64,000 nucleotides of DNA from DASYKS01 sp031404815. Lineage in GTDB: Bacteria; Acidobacteriota; Thermoanaerobaculia; Multivoradales; UBA5704. The stretch spans positions 1 through 64,000 of the forward strand of contig JANNIH010000115.1 in the NCBI GenBank assembly GCA_031404815.1, read 5' to 3'. The notes under the pieces are model-generated. The model saw only the letters and a program-made list of their open reading frames with translations. It did not search any database and was not told the DNA's origin. Position numbers and translations under genes: made by a program. Below are positions 1 through 8,937 of this stretch, piece after piece. The first letter of the stretch is position 1; every line of letters begins with the position of its first letter.

Positions 1-478
1 CCGAACGGCCCTCCGAGAGCTTCAGATCCTGCACCTTGGCGCCGAGCAGCGGGGCGACCTGGGGGAGAAAGGCGCGCGCGATCCGGTCCATGGCGGCGAG
101 GTCGACCTTGCCGGAGGCGCCGAGAAACGGTGCGATATCCCGGTCGGACAGGCTGTTGCCGGCGCCCGGAATCCAAGGCCGGCCGGAGCCCTCCGCGAAT
201 TCGAGGTAGCCGCTGCGCTTGTCGATGTAGCCCACCCAAGTGCCACCGGCGTCCGTTTGGAAGCGGCTCCACGCGTCGGCGACACTCGGTGCGATGCCGC
301 TTGAGGCGTCGTCGATCAGACCGACCGATGGGGGTGGGGAGAACGCCTGTTTGAGGGTTGCCAAGCGCCCGAGCGGGCCGGCGTCGTGACTCTGCACCGT
401 CTGGGCCTCTGCGGAGATCGCGAGCGCGGCTCCGAGAAGGAACGCGAGCCCGACCGGATTGCGGAACTTTCGGATCAT
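1..478 (-). CDS. Secreted protein, N-terminal part only (C-terminus outside window)
   Basis: An open minus-strand frame begins at an ATG at 476-478 and runs without a stop to the left edge, so only about 159 residues are visible. The start MIRKFRNPVGLAFLLGAALA and the following AEAQ look like a signal peptide with a cleavage site near residue 25, so export is inferred. The rest is globular, with GTWVGYIDKRSGYLEF and a later helix-like stretch LAAMDRIARAFLPQVAPLL. The layout is reminiscent of the propeptide of thermolysin/fungalysin-type metallopeptidases, but no catalytic region is in view, so this is only a guess. Confidence 0.6.
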   Translation of the reverse strand, partial: MIRKFRNPVGLAFLLGAALAISAEAQTVQSHDAGPLGRLATLKQAFSPPPSVGLIDDASSGIAPSVADAWSRFQTDAGGTWVGYIDKRSGYLEFAEGSGRPWIPGAGNSLSDRDIAPFLGASGKVDLAAMDRIARAFLPQVAPLLGAKVQDLKLSEGRS

Positions 479-540
479 GAACTTCCTCTCTGGCTGCTGT
501 GGGTACCTGGTTGGAATCTCGAATCGACTTCTGGAATGTA

Positions 541-1215
541 TCAGGTACCGACTCTCGAAGTAGAACCGAATCGGTGCCCCGCGATCCGCGCTCCAATCTC
601 GCCGACCAGTTGGGTCAGTTCGACGAGATCGGTGGCGGAGACGAACGGCGATAGCTCCGCGAGCAATGCTTCTTTCGGCAGCGGAAACGCGACCAGCAGA
701 GCGAGCAGGTCGGCCTCGTAGAGCGCCGCGCGCGGCAGGCGCCCCTGGCGGTAGAGGGAGGGGAGCGCGTACAGCTTGAGCAGGAAGAGCCCTTCCGGTG
801 TGGCGCAGGGGATCTTCTGCTCGGCGAATGGGCGCACCGTCGCGTGGTGGAGCCGGACATGATCGAAAAAGAGGTTGGTGGTGAGCAGCAGATCGACATC
901 GAGACCGGAGAATGTCGCCGCGGCGAAATCGGCGTCTCGCTTCTTCACCTCCAACTCGGGGAGTCGTCCGAGTGTCTCGGGTGCGAGAAGAAGGTCGATA
1001 TCCTCGGTGTTGCGCCCTGCGACGTAGGAGAGGAGCGCGATGCCTCCGACCAGTAGATAGTCGGCCTGCCGCTCGGCGAGCAGGGAGAACAGCTGCTCGA
1101 CTTTGGCCCGAATCGTCGTTTCGTCCACGTGCACCTCCCGCTTCCAGTCGAACAGGCGGGCGTTGCCGAGCACCTCGCCGATCCGCAGCACCCGTGCCTC
1201 TAAAGTCTCCATCAT
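541..1215 (-). CDS. Nucleotidyltransferase-fold protein (AbiEii/MNT-like)
   Basis: This 224-aa protein has the start of a minimal nucleotidyltransferase fold: LLVGGIALLSY followed by TEDIDLLLAP, matching the GG and DxD parts of AbiEii/MNT-type enzymes, which transfer nucleotides to proteins, tRNA or drugs. Two tandem ATGs (1215 and 1212) are possible starts. The second is better spaced from a GGGGAG motif. The rest is helical with no membrane segment. No AbiEi-like or HEPN partner lies next to it, so a toxin-antitoxin role is not supported by context. It could be a solitary housekeeping or defence nucleotidyltransferase. Substrate unknown. Confidence 0.6.
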   Translation of the reverse strand: MMETLEARVLRIGEVLGNARLFDWKREVHVDETTIRAKVEQLFSLLAERQADYLLVGGIALLSYVAGRNTEDIDLLLAPETLGRLPELEVKKRDADFAAATFSGLDVDLLLTTNLFFDHVRLHHATVRPFAEQKIPCATPEGLFLLKLYALPSLYRQGRLPRAALYEADLLALLVAFPLPKEALLAELSPFVSATDLVELTQLVGEIGARIAGHRFGSTSRVGT

Positions 1216-1233
1216 GACTCCCCGGCCCCAATC

Positions 1234-2343
1234 CTACCGCCCGAGCCCCCGCCCGGTCGCGAGGTAGGTGGCGAAGCTGCCGAGCCAGTGCCCCCCTTCG
1301 TAGTGGGCTCCGGTCACCGCGGCCAAGCCCGCCGCTCGATGCCGGAGCGCGGTGGCGTGCAGGGCGGGGAGGCGCGGGTCGCCCTCCGGCAGGGCGGCGG
1401 CGATCCCTTCGAGCATCCAGGCGCGCGACAGGTTCAGGCCGTCCAGGTGCGCGAGCTTGGGATCGGTCGGATCGGTGACGATCGCCGGATCGAGCCAAGA
1501 GGGCGAGCCCGGGGCCTCGGCTGAGCGGGGGATCTGCGGCAGGAAGTCGGCGAGCCAGGCGGCGAACCGTGGTGCGGGGAGAATGCGCCGCATCAGGTCG
1601 GCTTCGCCGAGGCAGGGGGAGAGGAAATCCTGCCCCGAGGGCTCGTAGGCGAGCGGGCAGGCGCGATCGGCGAGGTAGAACGCTTCGCTCCGCGAGACGA
1701 TCAGCGCTTCGAGGGGAGCGTCTTTCGCGATGCGCGCCCAATCGAGGATCAAGCCGAAGGCGAACGCGGTCTGGTCGTGCTCGCCGATCCGGATCGGCCG
1801 CGACAGTTTCGGCAGCCAGAGGGCGATCCGTTTCGCCGCCGCCCGCTCCAACGGTTCGAGTGTTGCGGACCAGTCTCTCGCTTGGGGGTCGTCCCAGCCG
1901 CGCAGCTCGGCGCCGAGCTGGAGCAGCCAGGCGAGACCGTACGGGCGCTCGAACGAGACCCGCCCCGGTCCGTCGAGGTTACGCACCTCGGCGGCGATCT
2001 TCTGGAGCGTGAGGCTCGCGGCGAGTGCCGCCTTCGCCCGAGCCGCGAACGGCGCTTGCGGGTAGGTGCGGGCGAGCCGGGCGAGCAGCCAATGGCCGTG
2101 GACCGCCGAGTGCCAGTCGTAACAGCCGAAGAACGCGGGGTAGAGCTGCCGCGGGGGCTTTGCGTCGGCGTCAGAAGCCATCACGTGGGCGATCTTGTTC
2201 GGATACTCCTTGCCGACGCAGGCGAGGGCCAAATCGGCGAAGCGCGCGGCGGCTTGGGCGTCGAAGGCGGGAGCCTCGGCCCGGGCGACCCGGGGGAAAA
2301 GCGGAGACACCAGGAGCAAGAGAAGGAGCGGCAGGCGGCGCAT
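1234..2343 (-). CDS. DUF2891 family secreted protein
   Basis: The frame extends further upstream, but the ATG at 2343 is preferred because it opens directly on a signal peptide (MRRLPLLLLLLVSPLFPRVA). The mature part carries the DUF2891 hallmark FFGCYDWHSAVHGHWLLARL at about residues 75-95 and later Trp/His-rich helices, as expected for an all-helical toroid like glycoside-processing enzymes. About 369 aa is the usual family length. No activity is established for DUF2891. An exported hydrolase is an inference from the fold type. It is divergent from the DUF2911 gene at 2448, sharing the 104-bp gap. Confidence 0.75.
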   Translation of the reverse strand: MRRLPLLLLLLVSPLFPRVARAEAPAFDAQAAARFADLALACVGKEYPNKIAHVMASDADAKPPRQLYPAFFGCYDWHSAVHGHWLLARLARTYPQAPFAARAKAALAASLTLQKIAAEVRNLDGPGRVSFERPYGLAWLLQLGAELRGWDDPQARDWSATLEPLERAAAKRIALWLPKLSRPIRIGEHDQTAFAFGLILDWARIAKDAPLEALIVSRSEAFYLADRACPLAYEPSGQDFLSPCLGEADLMRRILPAPRFAAWLADFLPQIPRSAEAPGSPSWLDPAIVTDPTDPKLAHLDGLNLSRAWMLEGIAAALPEGDPRLPALHATALRHRAAGLAAVTGAHYEGGHWLGSFATYLATGRGLGR

Positions 2344-2447
2344 GGCCGGGGAATCGTAAACGAAACGGGCAACCTTCGGCGTTTCCTTGCGTAGCTCCTT
2401 CCCAAGTCTATCGAGAGGACATCCACGCCTTCCGGGAGGAAACACCG

Positions 2448-3581
2448 ATGAAGCGTTTCTTGACGCCCTGCCTTACTCTCCTCGCTCTCGCCTCGCCCGC
2501 GATCTCACAGAGCCTCACCCTGCCGCCGAGCGGCGACAACCAGCACTCCGAAGTGTCGCAGCAGATCGGCCGGGTCACGGTCGAGATCAGCTACAACAGC
2601 CCGAACGTCCAGGCTCCCGACGGCACCGACCGCAAGGGCAAAATCTGGGGCGAGCTGGTCCCTTACGGTCTGGTGAACCTGGGGTTCGGGTCGTGCGGCG
2701 ACCGGTGCCCGTGGCGGGGCGGCGCAAACCAGAACACGACGTTTGCGGTCGATCACGACGTGATGGTGCAGGGCAAGCCGCTGCCGGCCGGTACGTACGG
2801 GCTCCATTTCATTCCAGGCAAAGAGGAGTGGACGATCATCTTCTCCAACAACTCGACCGCCTGGGGGAGCTACTTCTACGACGCCAAAGAGGACGCCTTG
2901 CGGGTGACGGCCAAGCCCGTGGCGGGCGCCTACGCTGAATTCCTGACCTACGAGTTCGTCGATCGCCAACCGGCCAAGGCGACGGTCGAGCTGGAGTGGG
3001 AGAACTTGGCACTCCCCTGGACGATCGAGGTGCCGAACGCCGATCAGCTCTATGTCGACAACATTCGCCGCGAGCTGCAGAATTTCCAAGGTTTTACTTG
3101 GCAGAACTGGGATGCGGCGGCAAACTTCTGCTTGAGCCGCAAGATCAACCTGGCGGAAGGGCTCACCTGGGCGGAGGCCGCGGTGAACGGGCCGTTCGGC
3201 GGTCAGGCGAACTTCACCACCCTGTCCACCCTCTCCGCGCTCCAAGAAGCCAACGGCCAAGCCGCGGAATCCGCCAAGACGTTCGAGCTTGCGATCAACC
3301 ATCCGTCCGCGAGCGCGACGGAGATTCACGCCGTCGGCCGCCAGCTGTTGGCTCAGAAGAAGACCGCCCTCGGGATCAAAGTCCTGGAGACCAACGGCAG
3401 GCGTTTCCCCGGTGTCTGGCCGACCGAAATGAGCCTCGGCCGGGCGAGCTCAGCAGCCGGCAAGAAAGCCGATGCGATTCGCCACTTCAAGACCGCACTC
3501 ACGCAGGCGCCGGACGAGGCGAGCCGGAAGAACGTCGAGGCCGTGCTGGCCCGGCTCGAAAAGGGCGAAGCGATCGATTGA
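2448..3581 (+). CDS. DUF2911 family secreted protein with TPR-like C-terminus
   Basis: The ATG at 2448 follows a GGGAGGAAA ribosome-binding site and opens on a signal peptide (MKRFLTPCLTLLALASPAIS). Residues about 30-190 are a DUF2911 domain: VEISYNSPNVQ, then GKIWGELVPYG and LPAGTYGLHFIPG, the usual family motifs. The C-terminal ~170 residues are helical and look like two or three degenerate TPRs (EANGQAAESAKTFELAINH, SSAAGKKADAIRHFKTAL). DUF2911 proteins are common in Bacteroidota and Acidobacteriota, are exported, and have no known biochemical role. The total of 377 aa is typical of the two-part members. Confidence 0.82.
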   Translation: MKRFLTPCLTLLALASPAISQSLTLPPSGDNQHSEVSQQIGRVTVEISYNSPNVQAPDGTDRKGKIWGELVPYGLVNLGFGSCGDRCPWRGGANQNTTFAVDHDVMVQGKPLPAGTYGLHFIPGKEEWTIIFSNNSTAWGSYFYDAKEDALRVTAKPVAGAYAEFLTYEFVDRQPAKATVELEWENLALPWTIEVPNADQLYVDNIRRELQNFQGFTWQNWDAAANFCLSRKINLAEGLTWAEAAVNGPFGGQANFTTLSTLSALQEANGQAAESAKTFELAINHPSASATEIHAVGRQLLAQKKTALGIKVLETNGRRFPGVWPTEMSLGRASSAAGKKADAIRHFKTALTQAPDEASRKNVEAVLARLEKGEAID

Positions 3582-3594
3582 CCTGTCCGATGCC

Positions 3595-5310
3595 CTACCC
3601 GCGCCGCGCGGCGAGCCGCCGTGCGGCGAGGGCGGCGAGCCCGAGCGCCAAGAGCCCCAGACCCGCCGGGCCGAGCGCCGGGACTTCGATCACCGCCGGT
3701 CCCGGCGGCGGGGGAGGGGGAGGTCCTTGACCGCGGACGATCGTCAGCGCTTGATCGATGGCGACGCCGGTTCGGGTCTCCACTTCGCCGTCCGGCCAAG
3801 CGATTTTGAGCTCGGTGATCGCGGTCGCCGCCCCGAGCCCGAAATGGGCCTCGATCGGGTTGCTCGACAGGAAGTTGTTGCCGGCGGCCAGCTCGCGCAT
3901 CTGGGTGCCCGCCGCGGTGGTCACATAGACGCGGGCGCCGACCGCGGCGGAATTGGCCCCCGGCTGGCGCAGCCGAACCGTGAGGTGGTGGGCGCCGGTC
4001 GCCAGGTCGTTGCGGAACAGCCGGCCGAACCCGGTGTTGTTCTGGATGAACAGATCGATGTCGCCGTCGCGGTCGTAGTCGAAGCAGGCGATGCCGCGCC
4101 CCTGCTCGGTCGAATCGAGGCCGAGCTCGGCCGCCCGCTCGGTGAACGTGCCGTTGCCGTTGCTGACGAACAGGCGCGCCGGGTCGTGGTAGAACTCGGC
4201 CGCCGGGAGCGGCCAGAAGCCGTTGACGTGAAAAATGTCGAGATGGCCGTCGTTGTCGAGATCGGTCATGCAGCTGCCCCAGCCCCAATAGCCGATCCGT
4301 ACCCCTGAGGCCTCCGTGACATCCTCGAAACTGCCGTCGCCGCGGTTCTTGTAGAGCCGGTTGCCGGTCGTCCCCCAGTTCCCTTCGGATACACCGTTCG
4401 GGTCCCAGATGCTCGAGATGAACCAGTCGAGATCGCCGTCGTTGTCATAGTCGCCGACCGCGGCGCCCATGCCGTTCTGGTCGGTCAAGACCGCCTCGTC
4501 CGTCGTCTCGGCGAACGTTCCGTCCTGCTGGTTGCGAAAGGTGCGGCTGGTGTTGAAATCGGCGGCGAGCAGCAGGTCCGGCCAGCCGTCCGAGTCGATA
4601 TCGGCGAAGTTCGGCGTGAACGAGTAATCCACGTTGCGCAGCGCTTCGGCAAAGCCCGCGGTGAGCCCGATGTCTTGGAAGGCGCCGTTGCCGAGGTTCT
4701 TCCAGAGGTGCCCTTTGCCCCCACCGCCGCGCCACCAATGGGTGAGGAAGATGTCGAGGTCGCCATCGTGATCGATATCGGCAAACGCGGCGGAGAACGT
4801 GTCGCGCCCGTCCGCTCCGAGCCCCGAGGTGCCGGTCGCGTTGGTGAAGTGCCCCGTGCCGTCGTTCATGTAGAGGCGCGGCTCGGTCTTGTTGACACCG
4901 CCTAAAAGCAGGTCGGGGGCGCCGTTGCCGTCGAGGTCGGCGAACGCCGCTCCACTCGGAATGCCACCGACAATGGCGAGGCCGAGTTCCGCAGCCGCCT
5001 CTTCGAACGTGCCGTCACTCCGGTTGCGATAGAGCGCGACCGGATGGAGGTCGCCGCGCACCACCAGGAGATCCTGGTCGCCGTCGCCGTCGATGTCCGC
5101 AGCGGCGGTTCCCCCCGACATCATGTCCGGCTCGCCGAAGAAGCCGAATTCGAGCCCGTGCTGGGCCGAGCCGAGGCCGGCGGTCGCGGTGACATCGGTG
5201 AAGGCCCACCCGCCCGCGGGGGAAGCCGGAGCGGCGGGCAGGCAGCAGAGGGAGAACGCGAAGAAAACAGGTTGAAGAGAGCGCGCGAGCGGCCGAAATG
5301 GGTATTTCAT
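3595..5310 (-). CDS. Secreted FG-GAP/VCBS repeat protein with ASPIC/UnbV domain and sorting-type tail
   Basis: The start ATG at 5310 has a good GGAGG site seven bases upstream and opens on a signal peptide. The body contains at least seven FG-GAP/VCBS calcium-loop repeats (DIDGDGDQDLL, DLDGNGAPDLL, DIDHDGDLDIF, DYDNDGDLDWF, DLDNDGHLDIF, DYDRDGDIDLF), a beta-propeller-like scaffold. It is followed by an ASPIC/UnbV (CRTAC1-type) domain at about residues 430-530. After a Pro/Gly linker (PPPPPPPGP) the protein ends with VPALGPAGLGLLALGLAALA and Arg residues. That is a Pro-motif, hydrophobic helix and basic end like IPTL/PEP-CTERM sorting signals. Likely surface-displayed or processed by an exosortase-type enzyme, which is not in the window. 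Confidence 0.83.
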   Translation of the reverse strand: MKYPFRPLARSLQPVFFAFSLCCLPAAPASPAGGWAFTDVTATAGLGSAQHGLEFGFFGEPDMMSGGTAAADIDGDGDQDLLVVRGDLHPVALYRNRSDGTFEEAAAELGLAIVGGIPSGAAFADLDGNGAPDLLLGGVNKTEPRLYMNDGTGHFTNATGTSGLGADGRDTFSAAFADIDHDGDLDIFLTHWWRGGGGKGHLWKNLGNGAFQDIGLTAGFAEALRNVDYSFTPNFADIDSDGWPDLLLAADFNTSRTFRNQQDGTFAETTDEAVLTDQNGMGAAVGDYDNDGDLDWFISSIWDPNGVSEGNWGTTGNRLYKNRGDGSFEDVTEASGVRIGYWGWGSCMTDLDNDGHLDIFHVNGFWPLPAAEFYHDPARLFVSNGNGTFTERAAELGLDSTEQGRGIACFDYDRDGDIDLFIQNNTGFGRLFRNDLATGAHHLTVRLRQPGANSAAVGARVYVTTAAGTQMRELAAGNNFLSSNPIEAHFGLGAATAITELKIAWPDGEVETRTGVAIDQALTIVRGQGPPPPPPPGPAVIEVPALGPAGLGLLALGLAALAARRLAARRG

Positions 5311-5398
5311 CGACGAACCTCCGGGACTCCTTTGAATCGATCGGTTCGTTTGTACTCTCTGCATCCGGCCCGGGTCAAGCTCGCGCGCTTGCAACCGC

Positions 5399-7288
5399 TC
5401 AAACTCCCAAGGCTTCCAGGCGCGCGATGATCTTCTTGGCGGTGTGTCGCCAGGTCCAGTGAGCGGCGATCTCGCGAGCGGCCGCCGCCCCCTTGGCCCG
5501 CGCTTCGTCGCGCTTCTCGACTACCTGACGGAGCAGGTGGCGGAGGTGGTCGGGGTCGGGGTCGGCCCAGCGAAAGCCGGTGTAGTAGGGGCACTTTGCG
5601 ACCGCGGGGATGGTGCCGCGAACGCGCAACGGATAGGAGTTCCCCTCGTCGATGAACTCGCGGTGAGCCCCCCAATCCGTTGCGATCGCGGGCAGGCCAC
5701 AGGCCATCGCCTCCATCAGCGGCATGTTCCACCCTTCGCCGCGTGAGACCGAGACGAAACAGTCGGTCGAAGAATAGAGCGAGCCGAGCTGATAGTGGGG
5801 GAACTCCTGGTTGAACAGGAACGAGATCCGCCCTCCGGAGTCGCGCAGGCGCAGCGCGCGGATCTCCTCTTTGAGCTTGAGCCCCGGGTCGCGATTGATC
5901 ACCTTGCAGAGCAGGCGCACCGGCTCGTCGCAGCCGAACTCGTCATTGAAGATCTTGAGCAGCAGTCCGGGCTCTTTGCGCTCGCCCCATTCGAAAGCGG
6001 AGAAGAAGACGAACTCTCCTTGCAGGTTGGGAAACGCCTGGAGACCGGGGTGGAAATAGTTGGTGTCGACGCCGAGCGGGATGATCTCGACCGGGCGTTT
6101 GAGGCCGGAAGCCAGGAAGCCCTGGCGGTTGAACTCGCTCGGCACCCAAACCTCGTCCATCTTCTGGGCCGCCCGGACCCAGTCGCGCGGGAAGCCATCG
6201 ACCTCGAGCATCGTGTAGCCGATTTTGATCCGGCCGCGATTGCTGCCGAACACATCGCCCTGACCGTAGACCACCGCGGCTTTCGGCCGCCAGGAGACGG
6301 GGCGGCTGCGCAGCACGTTCAACCGGTAGTCTTCACTGTTATCCGGCTCGCTTGGGGGGAAGACCGTGCGCGGCCCATAGACGTAGCGGTAGGCGACCTC
6401 GACCCCCTCCGTATCGAGCGCGCGCAGGATCTCGCGGCAGCTCATCGCGTAGCCGGTCGGGAAGTTCATGATCGACTGCCAGAGCAGGCGATGCCGGTAG
6501 CGAGACGAGAGCTCTGGCCCCCATTTCGCGCGAAAGACGGCGCGGCTGGTTTGGAACAGGCGACCGAGCGAATCCGGGTCGTTCTGGGTCGAGCCATGCT
6601 CGTTGTGGACCAGCGTGACGCCGCCGCAGACCACGGTTTTCCAACCCGCTTTGCGGGCGCGCAGGCAATAGTCGGTGTCCTCGAAATACGACTCGAAATC
6701 GAGCGCCAAGCCGCCGATCTCCGCCAGCAGCTCGCGTCGGATGAAGGCGCAGGCAAAGACGATTCCTTCGACCTCGCGCACCTCGGCGGTGTACTGGCCG
6801 AGGTCCTGCTCGAGTGCGCCGATCTGCTGCCCCCAGAAGGTGTCGGGGAGGATGTAAGTGCCGGCGTGGAGGAGTCGGCCGTCGGGCAGCCGAAGGCGGC
6901 AGCCGACCACGCCGATCTTCGGATCGGACGCCGCGGCCGCACGCAGCCGAAAGAGCCAATCGGCCTGGGTGAAGACCAGGTCGTTGTTCAAGAGGACGAT
7001 GTCGGAGTCGGGATCGGCGGTCTCGATGCCGGCGTTGTTGCCTCGGACAAAGCCGAGGTTCTTGGGCAGGCGCAAGACGCGAATCCCCGCGATCTCGGCC
7101 AGCCGTTCCGGCGTCTCGTCGGTCGAGCCGTTGTCGACCACCAGCACCTCGGTGTTGCCCAAGTCGGTGGCGAGCAGGGTCTCCAAGCAGCGCTCGGTGA
7201 GGTCCCATCGATTCCAGGCGAGCACCAGCAGCGTGGCCTTCCGCGCCGTCTCGCGGGGAGGGGGGCAGATCGGTTCGATCGCCGTCAT
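5399..7288 (-). CDS. Two-domain glycosyltransferase (GT2 + GT4)
   Basis: This 629-aa cytoplasmic enzyme joins two sugar transferases. Residues about 18-240 are a GT2/GT-A domain: LVLAWNRWDLTERCL, VDNGSTDETP, NLGFVRGNNAG, the LLNNDLVF metal-site region and YFEDTDYCLRARKAGW. From about 330 to the end is a GT-B/GT4 domain with EVWVPSEFNR, PLGVDTNYFHPG and the donor-site EX7E motif in GEGWNMPLMEAMACGLP. Its start overlaps the stop of the small gene upstream by 4 nt, so the two are co-translated. Role: stepwise assembly of a surface polysaccharide; sugars unknown. Confidence 0.88.
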   Translation of the reverse strand: MTAIEPICPPPRETARKATLLVLAWNRWDLTERCLETLLATDLGNTEVLVVDNGSTDETPERLAEIAGIRVLRLPKNLGFVRGNNAGIETADPDSDIVLLNNDLVFTQADWLFRLRAAAASDPKIGVVGCRLRLPDGRLLHAGTYILPDTFWGQQIGALEQDLGQYTAEVREVEGIVFACAFIRRELLAEIGGLALDFESYFEDTDYCLRARKAGWKTVVCGGVTLVHNEHGSTQNDPDSLGRLFQTSRAVFRAKWGPELSSRYRHRLLWQSIMNFPTGYAMSCREILRALDTEGVEVAYRYVYGPRTVFPPSEPDNSEDYRLNVLRSRPVSWRPKAAVVYGQGDVFGSNRGRIKIGYTMLEVDGFPRDWVRAAQKMDEVWVPSEFNRQGFLASGLKRPVEIIPLGVDTNYFHPGLQAFPNLQGEFVFFSAFEWGERKEPGLLLKIFNDEFGCDEPVRLLCKVINRDPGLKLKEEIRALRLRDSGGRISFLFNQEFPHYQLGSLYSSTDCFVSVSRGEGWNMPLMEAMACGLPAIATDWGAHREFIDEGNSYPLRVRGTIPAVAKCPYYTGFRWADPDPDHLRHLLRQVVEKRDEARAKGAAAAREIAAHWTWRHTAKKIIARLEALGV

Positions 7289-7590
7289 CGGGAGGCGGCC
7301 GACTTAGGGGTCAGGCTCTGCCACAGGTCGCGGAGCGTCTCGGGGACGTTCGCGGCGGTGAGCGCCGTGGTCTCGCGCCAGATCGCCAAATCGTAGCTGC
7401 CAAAGGGGAGGGGCGGGAGGCCGTCGGCCAGGCGCGAAAAATTCAACAGCTCGCGGCTCGGCAGCAGCTTTTGGAGTTCGCGCAGTTCGTTCGAACGCCG
7501 GAGCAGCACCGCTTCGAGGGTGGCCACCCGCGCTTCCAAGCGGGCGATCCGCAGGGTGGCTTCGAGGCCGTTCATGGCGTCATTCGTCAT
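7285..7590 (-). CDS. Small coiled-coil protein upstream of glycosyltransferase
   Basis: A 101-aa soluble protein. Its first ~45 residues form a heptad-like coiled coil (RIARLEARVATLEAVLLRRS), then a short conserved-looking segment with LPPLPFGSYDLAIW. The stop overlaps the ATG of the GT2-GT4 gene by 4 nt, which ties expression and probably function to the glycosyltransferase. I do not recognise the family. Short coiled-coil partners or tails are common next to polysaccharide glycosyltransferases and may act as scaffolds or length-control elements (inference). Confidence 0.65.
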   Translation of the reverse strand: MTNDAMNGLEATLRIARLEARVATLEAVLLRRSNELRELQKLLPSRELLNFSRLADGLPPLPFGSYDLAIWRETTALTAANVPETLRDLWQSLTPKSAASR

Positions 7591-7609
7591 CGAGCGAGGT
7601 CGCCCGCGC

Positions 7610-7963
7610 CTACCAGGCGCGCCCGAACGGTCGACGCAGCGCCTGGAGCAGGCGCCACGACCGGGAATGGAGGAGGGTCCGGTGAAACTCGGCGAGCCGG
7701 TCGATCTCGCGGCGGAGGCGCAGCACTTCCGTGTGGGTCACCGGCGGCGCCTCCTCTTGGGCGGGCGTGTCCGAGCCGCGATCGGCGAGCGCGGTGCGGC
7801 CGAGCTGGTTCTCGCGCTCGCGGCGCTCGATTAGGCGCAGGTCGGCGTCGAACGCTTCGGCCTCCAGGCGGCCGAAGCGCTCCGCGTCGGTGAGCGCGAC
7901 CTCGAAAACCAAGCCGGCGGCAGGAGGCGAGGGTCTTGCTTCGGCAGTCTCTACGGAAGGCAT
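7610..7963 (-). CDS. Small helical protein with glycosyltransferase-tail motif
   Basis: A 117-aa protein starting at ATG 7963 (a TTG one codon upstream is also possible), with GAGGA just upstream. It is mostly charged helix and ends in LLHSRSWRLLQALRRPFGRAW, an Arg-rich SRSWR motif often found at the ends of coiled-coil regions in polysaccharide glycosyltransferases and methyltransferases. It heads the minus-strand string 7610-7285-5399 with a 19-bp gap to the next gene. Function is inferred only from context: part of the surface-glycan set, possibly a membrane-docking or scaffolding helix. Confidence 0.6.
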   Translation of the reverse strand: MPSVETAEARPSPPAAGLVFEVALTDAERFGRLEAEAFDADLRLIERRERENQLGRTALADRGSDTPAQEEAPPVTHTEVLRLRREIDRLAEFHRTLLHSRSWRLLQALRRPFGRAW

Positions 7964-8103
7964 CAAATCCTCGAAAAGGGACCGGAGTATATCCGGAGAT
8001 CGCGATGTCTTGGCCAGCCGGTCCCGCCCCGGAACCGCCTCGAATCGAAGGAAGGATGCGCTGAGCTGGATTCCTGGCGCCCTTACCCCTAGACTCCGCT
8101 GCC

Positions 8104-8937
8104 GTGGAAACCGGTACCAGCGCCCGTCGCGAGCGGAAAATCTGTGTCGTCATGCCGGCTTACAACGCCGAGCTGACGCTCGAACGGACGTTTCGCGACC
8201 TGCCTGCGAGTTGGGTCGACGATGTCGTCCTGGTCGATGACGGCAGTCGAGATCGGACGGTGGCGATCGCGCGCGAACTCTCGATTCACACCGTCGTCCA
8301 TGCGCAGAACCGCGGCTACGGCGGCAACCAGAAGACCTGCTACCGCGAGGCGCTCGCGCGCGCGGCGGACATCGTGGTGATGGTCCATCCCGACCATCAA
8401 TACGATCCGAAAGCGATTCCGCAGCTGGTCGAGCCGCTGCTGGCCGGCGAATGCGACGCGGTGTTCGGCAGCCGGATGCTCGGCGGCCGGCCGCTCGAAG
8501 GAGGAATGCCGAAGTGGAAGTATCTGGCAAACCTCGGGCTCACCGCTCTGGCCAACGCCACGTTCTACGTCTTCTTGTCCGAGTACCACTCGGGGCTTCG
8601 CGCGTATAGCCGAAGGTATCTGGAGGGGGTGGCCCTGGAAGCGAGCTCCGACAACTTCGTGTTCGACACCGAGATCATCGCCCAGGGGGTCTGGCGGGGC
8701 TTGCGGATTCGCGAGATCCCGATCGCCACCCGCTATTTCGACGAGGCGTCGCAGATCGGTTTCTGGCAGAGCGTCCAGTACGGCTTTTCGATCCTCGGCG
8801 TCCTGGTGCGCTACAAGCTGCACAAGAAGAAGCTCTTGCGTTACCCTTTGCTCACCGCGGCCGAGGCGATCGGGCTCGCGCCGCTCGCGGCGACCGGTGT
8901 GCTCGATCGGGTCGACGCGAGATCGTCAGAAGAATGA
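8104..8937 (+). CDS. GT2 family glycosyltransferase (dolichyl/undecaprenyl-phosphate mannosyltransferase-like)
   Basis: Starts at GTG 8104. The N-terminal ~220 residues are a GT-A fold of the DPM1 type: VVMPAYNAELTLERTF, VDDGSRDRT, NRGYGGNQKT, the metal-binding MVHPDHQYDP, and SGLRAYSR. There are no clear transmembrane helices after the catalytic domain, unlike GtrB-type enzymes, so it is probably a peripheral membrane enzyme that loads a lipid carrier or acceptor with one sugar. It is divergent from 7610 and overlaps the methyltransferase by 4 nt, so both act in one pathway (inference). Confidence 0.85.
   Translation: METGTSARRERKICVVMPAYNAELTLERTFRDLPASWVDDVVLVDDGSRDRTVAIARELSIHTVVHAQNRGYGGNQKTCYREALARAADIVVMVHPDHQYDPKAIPQLVEPLLAGECDAVFGSRMLGGRPLEGGMPKWKYLANLGLTALANATFYVFLSEYHSGLRAYSRRYLEGVALEASSDNFVFDTEIIAQGVWRGLRIREIPIATRYFDEASQIGFWQSVQYGFSILGVLVRYKLHKKKLLRYPLLTAAEAIGLAPLAATGVLDRVDARSSEE

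Noticed and set aside
5795..7396. 533-codon plus-strand open frame
   Set aside because: Antisense to the GT2-GT4 gene, which has full motif support.
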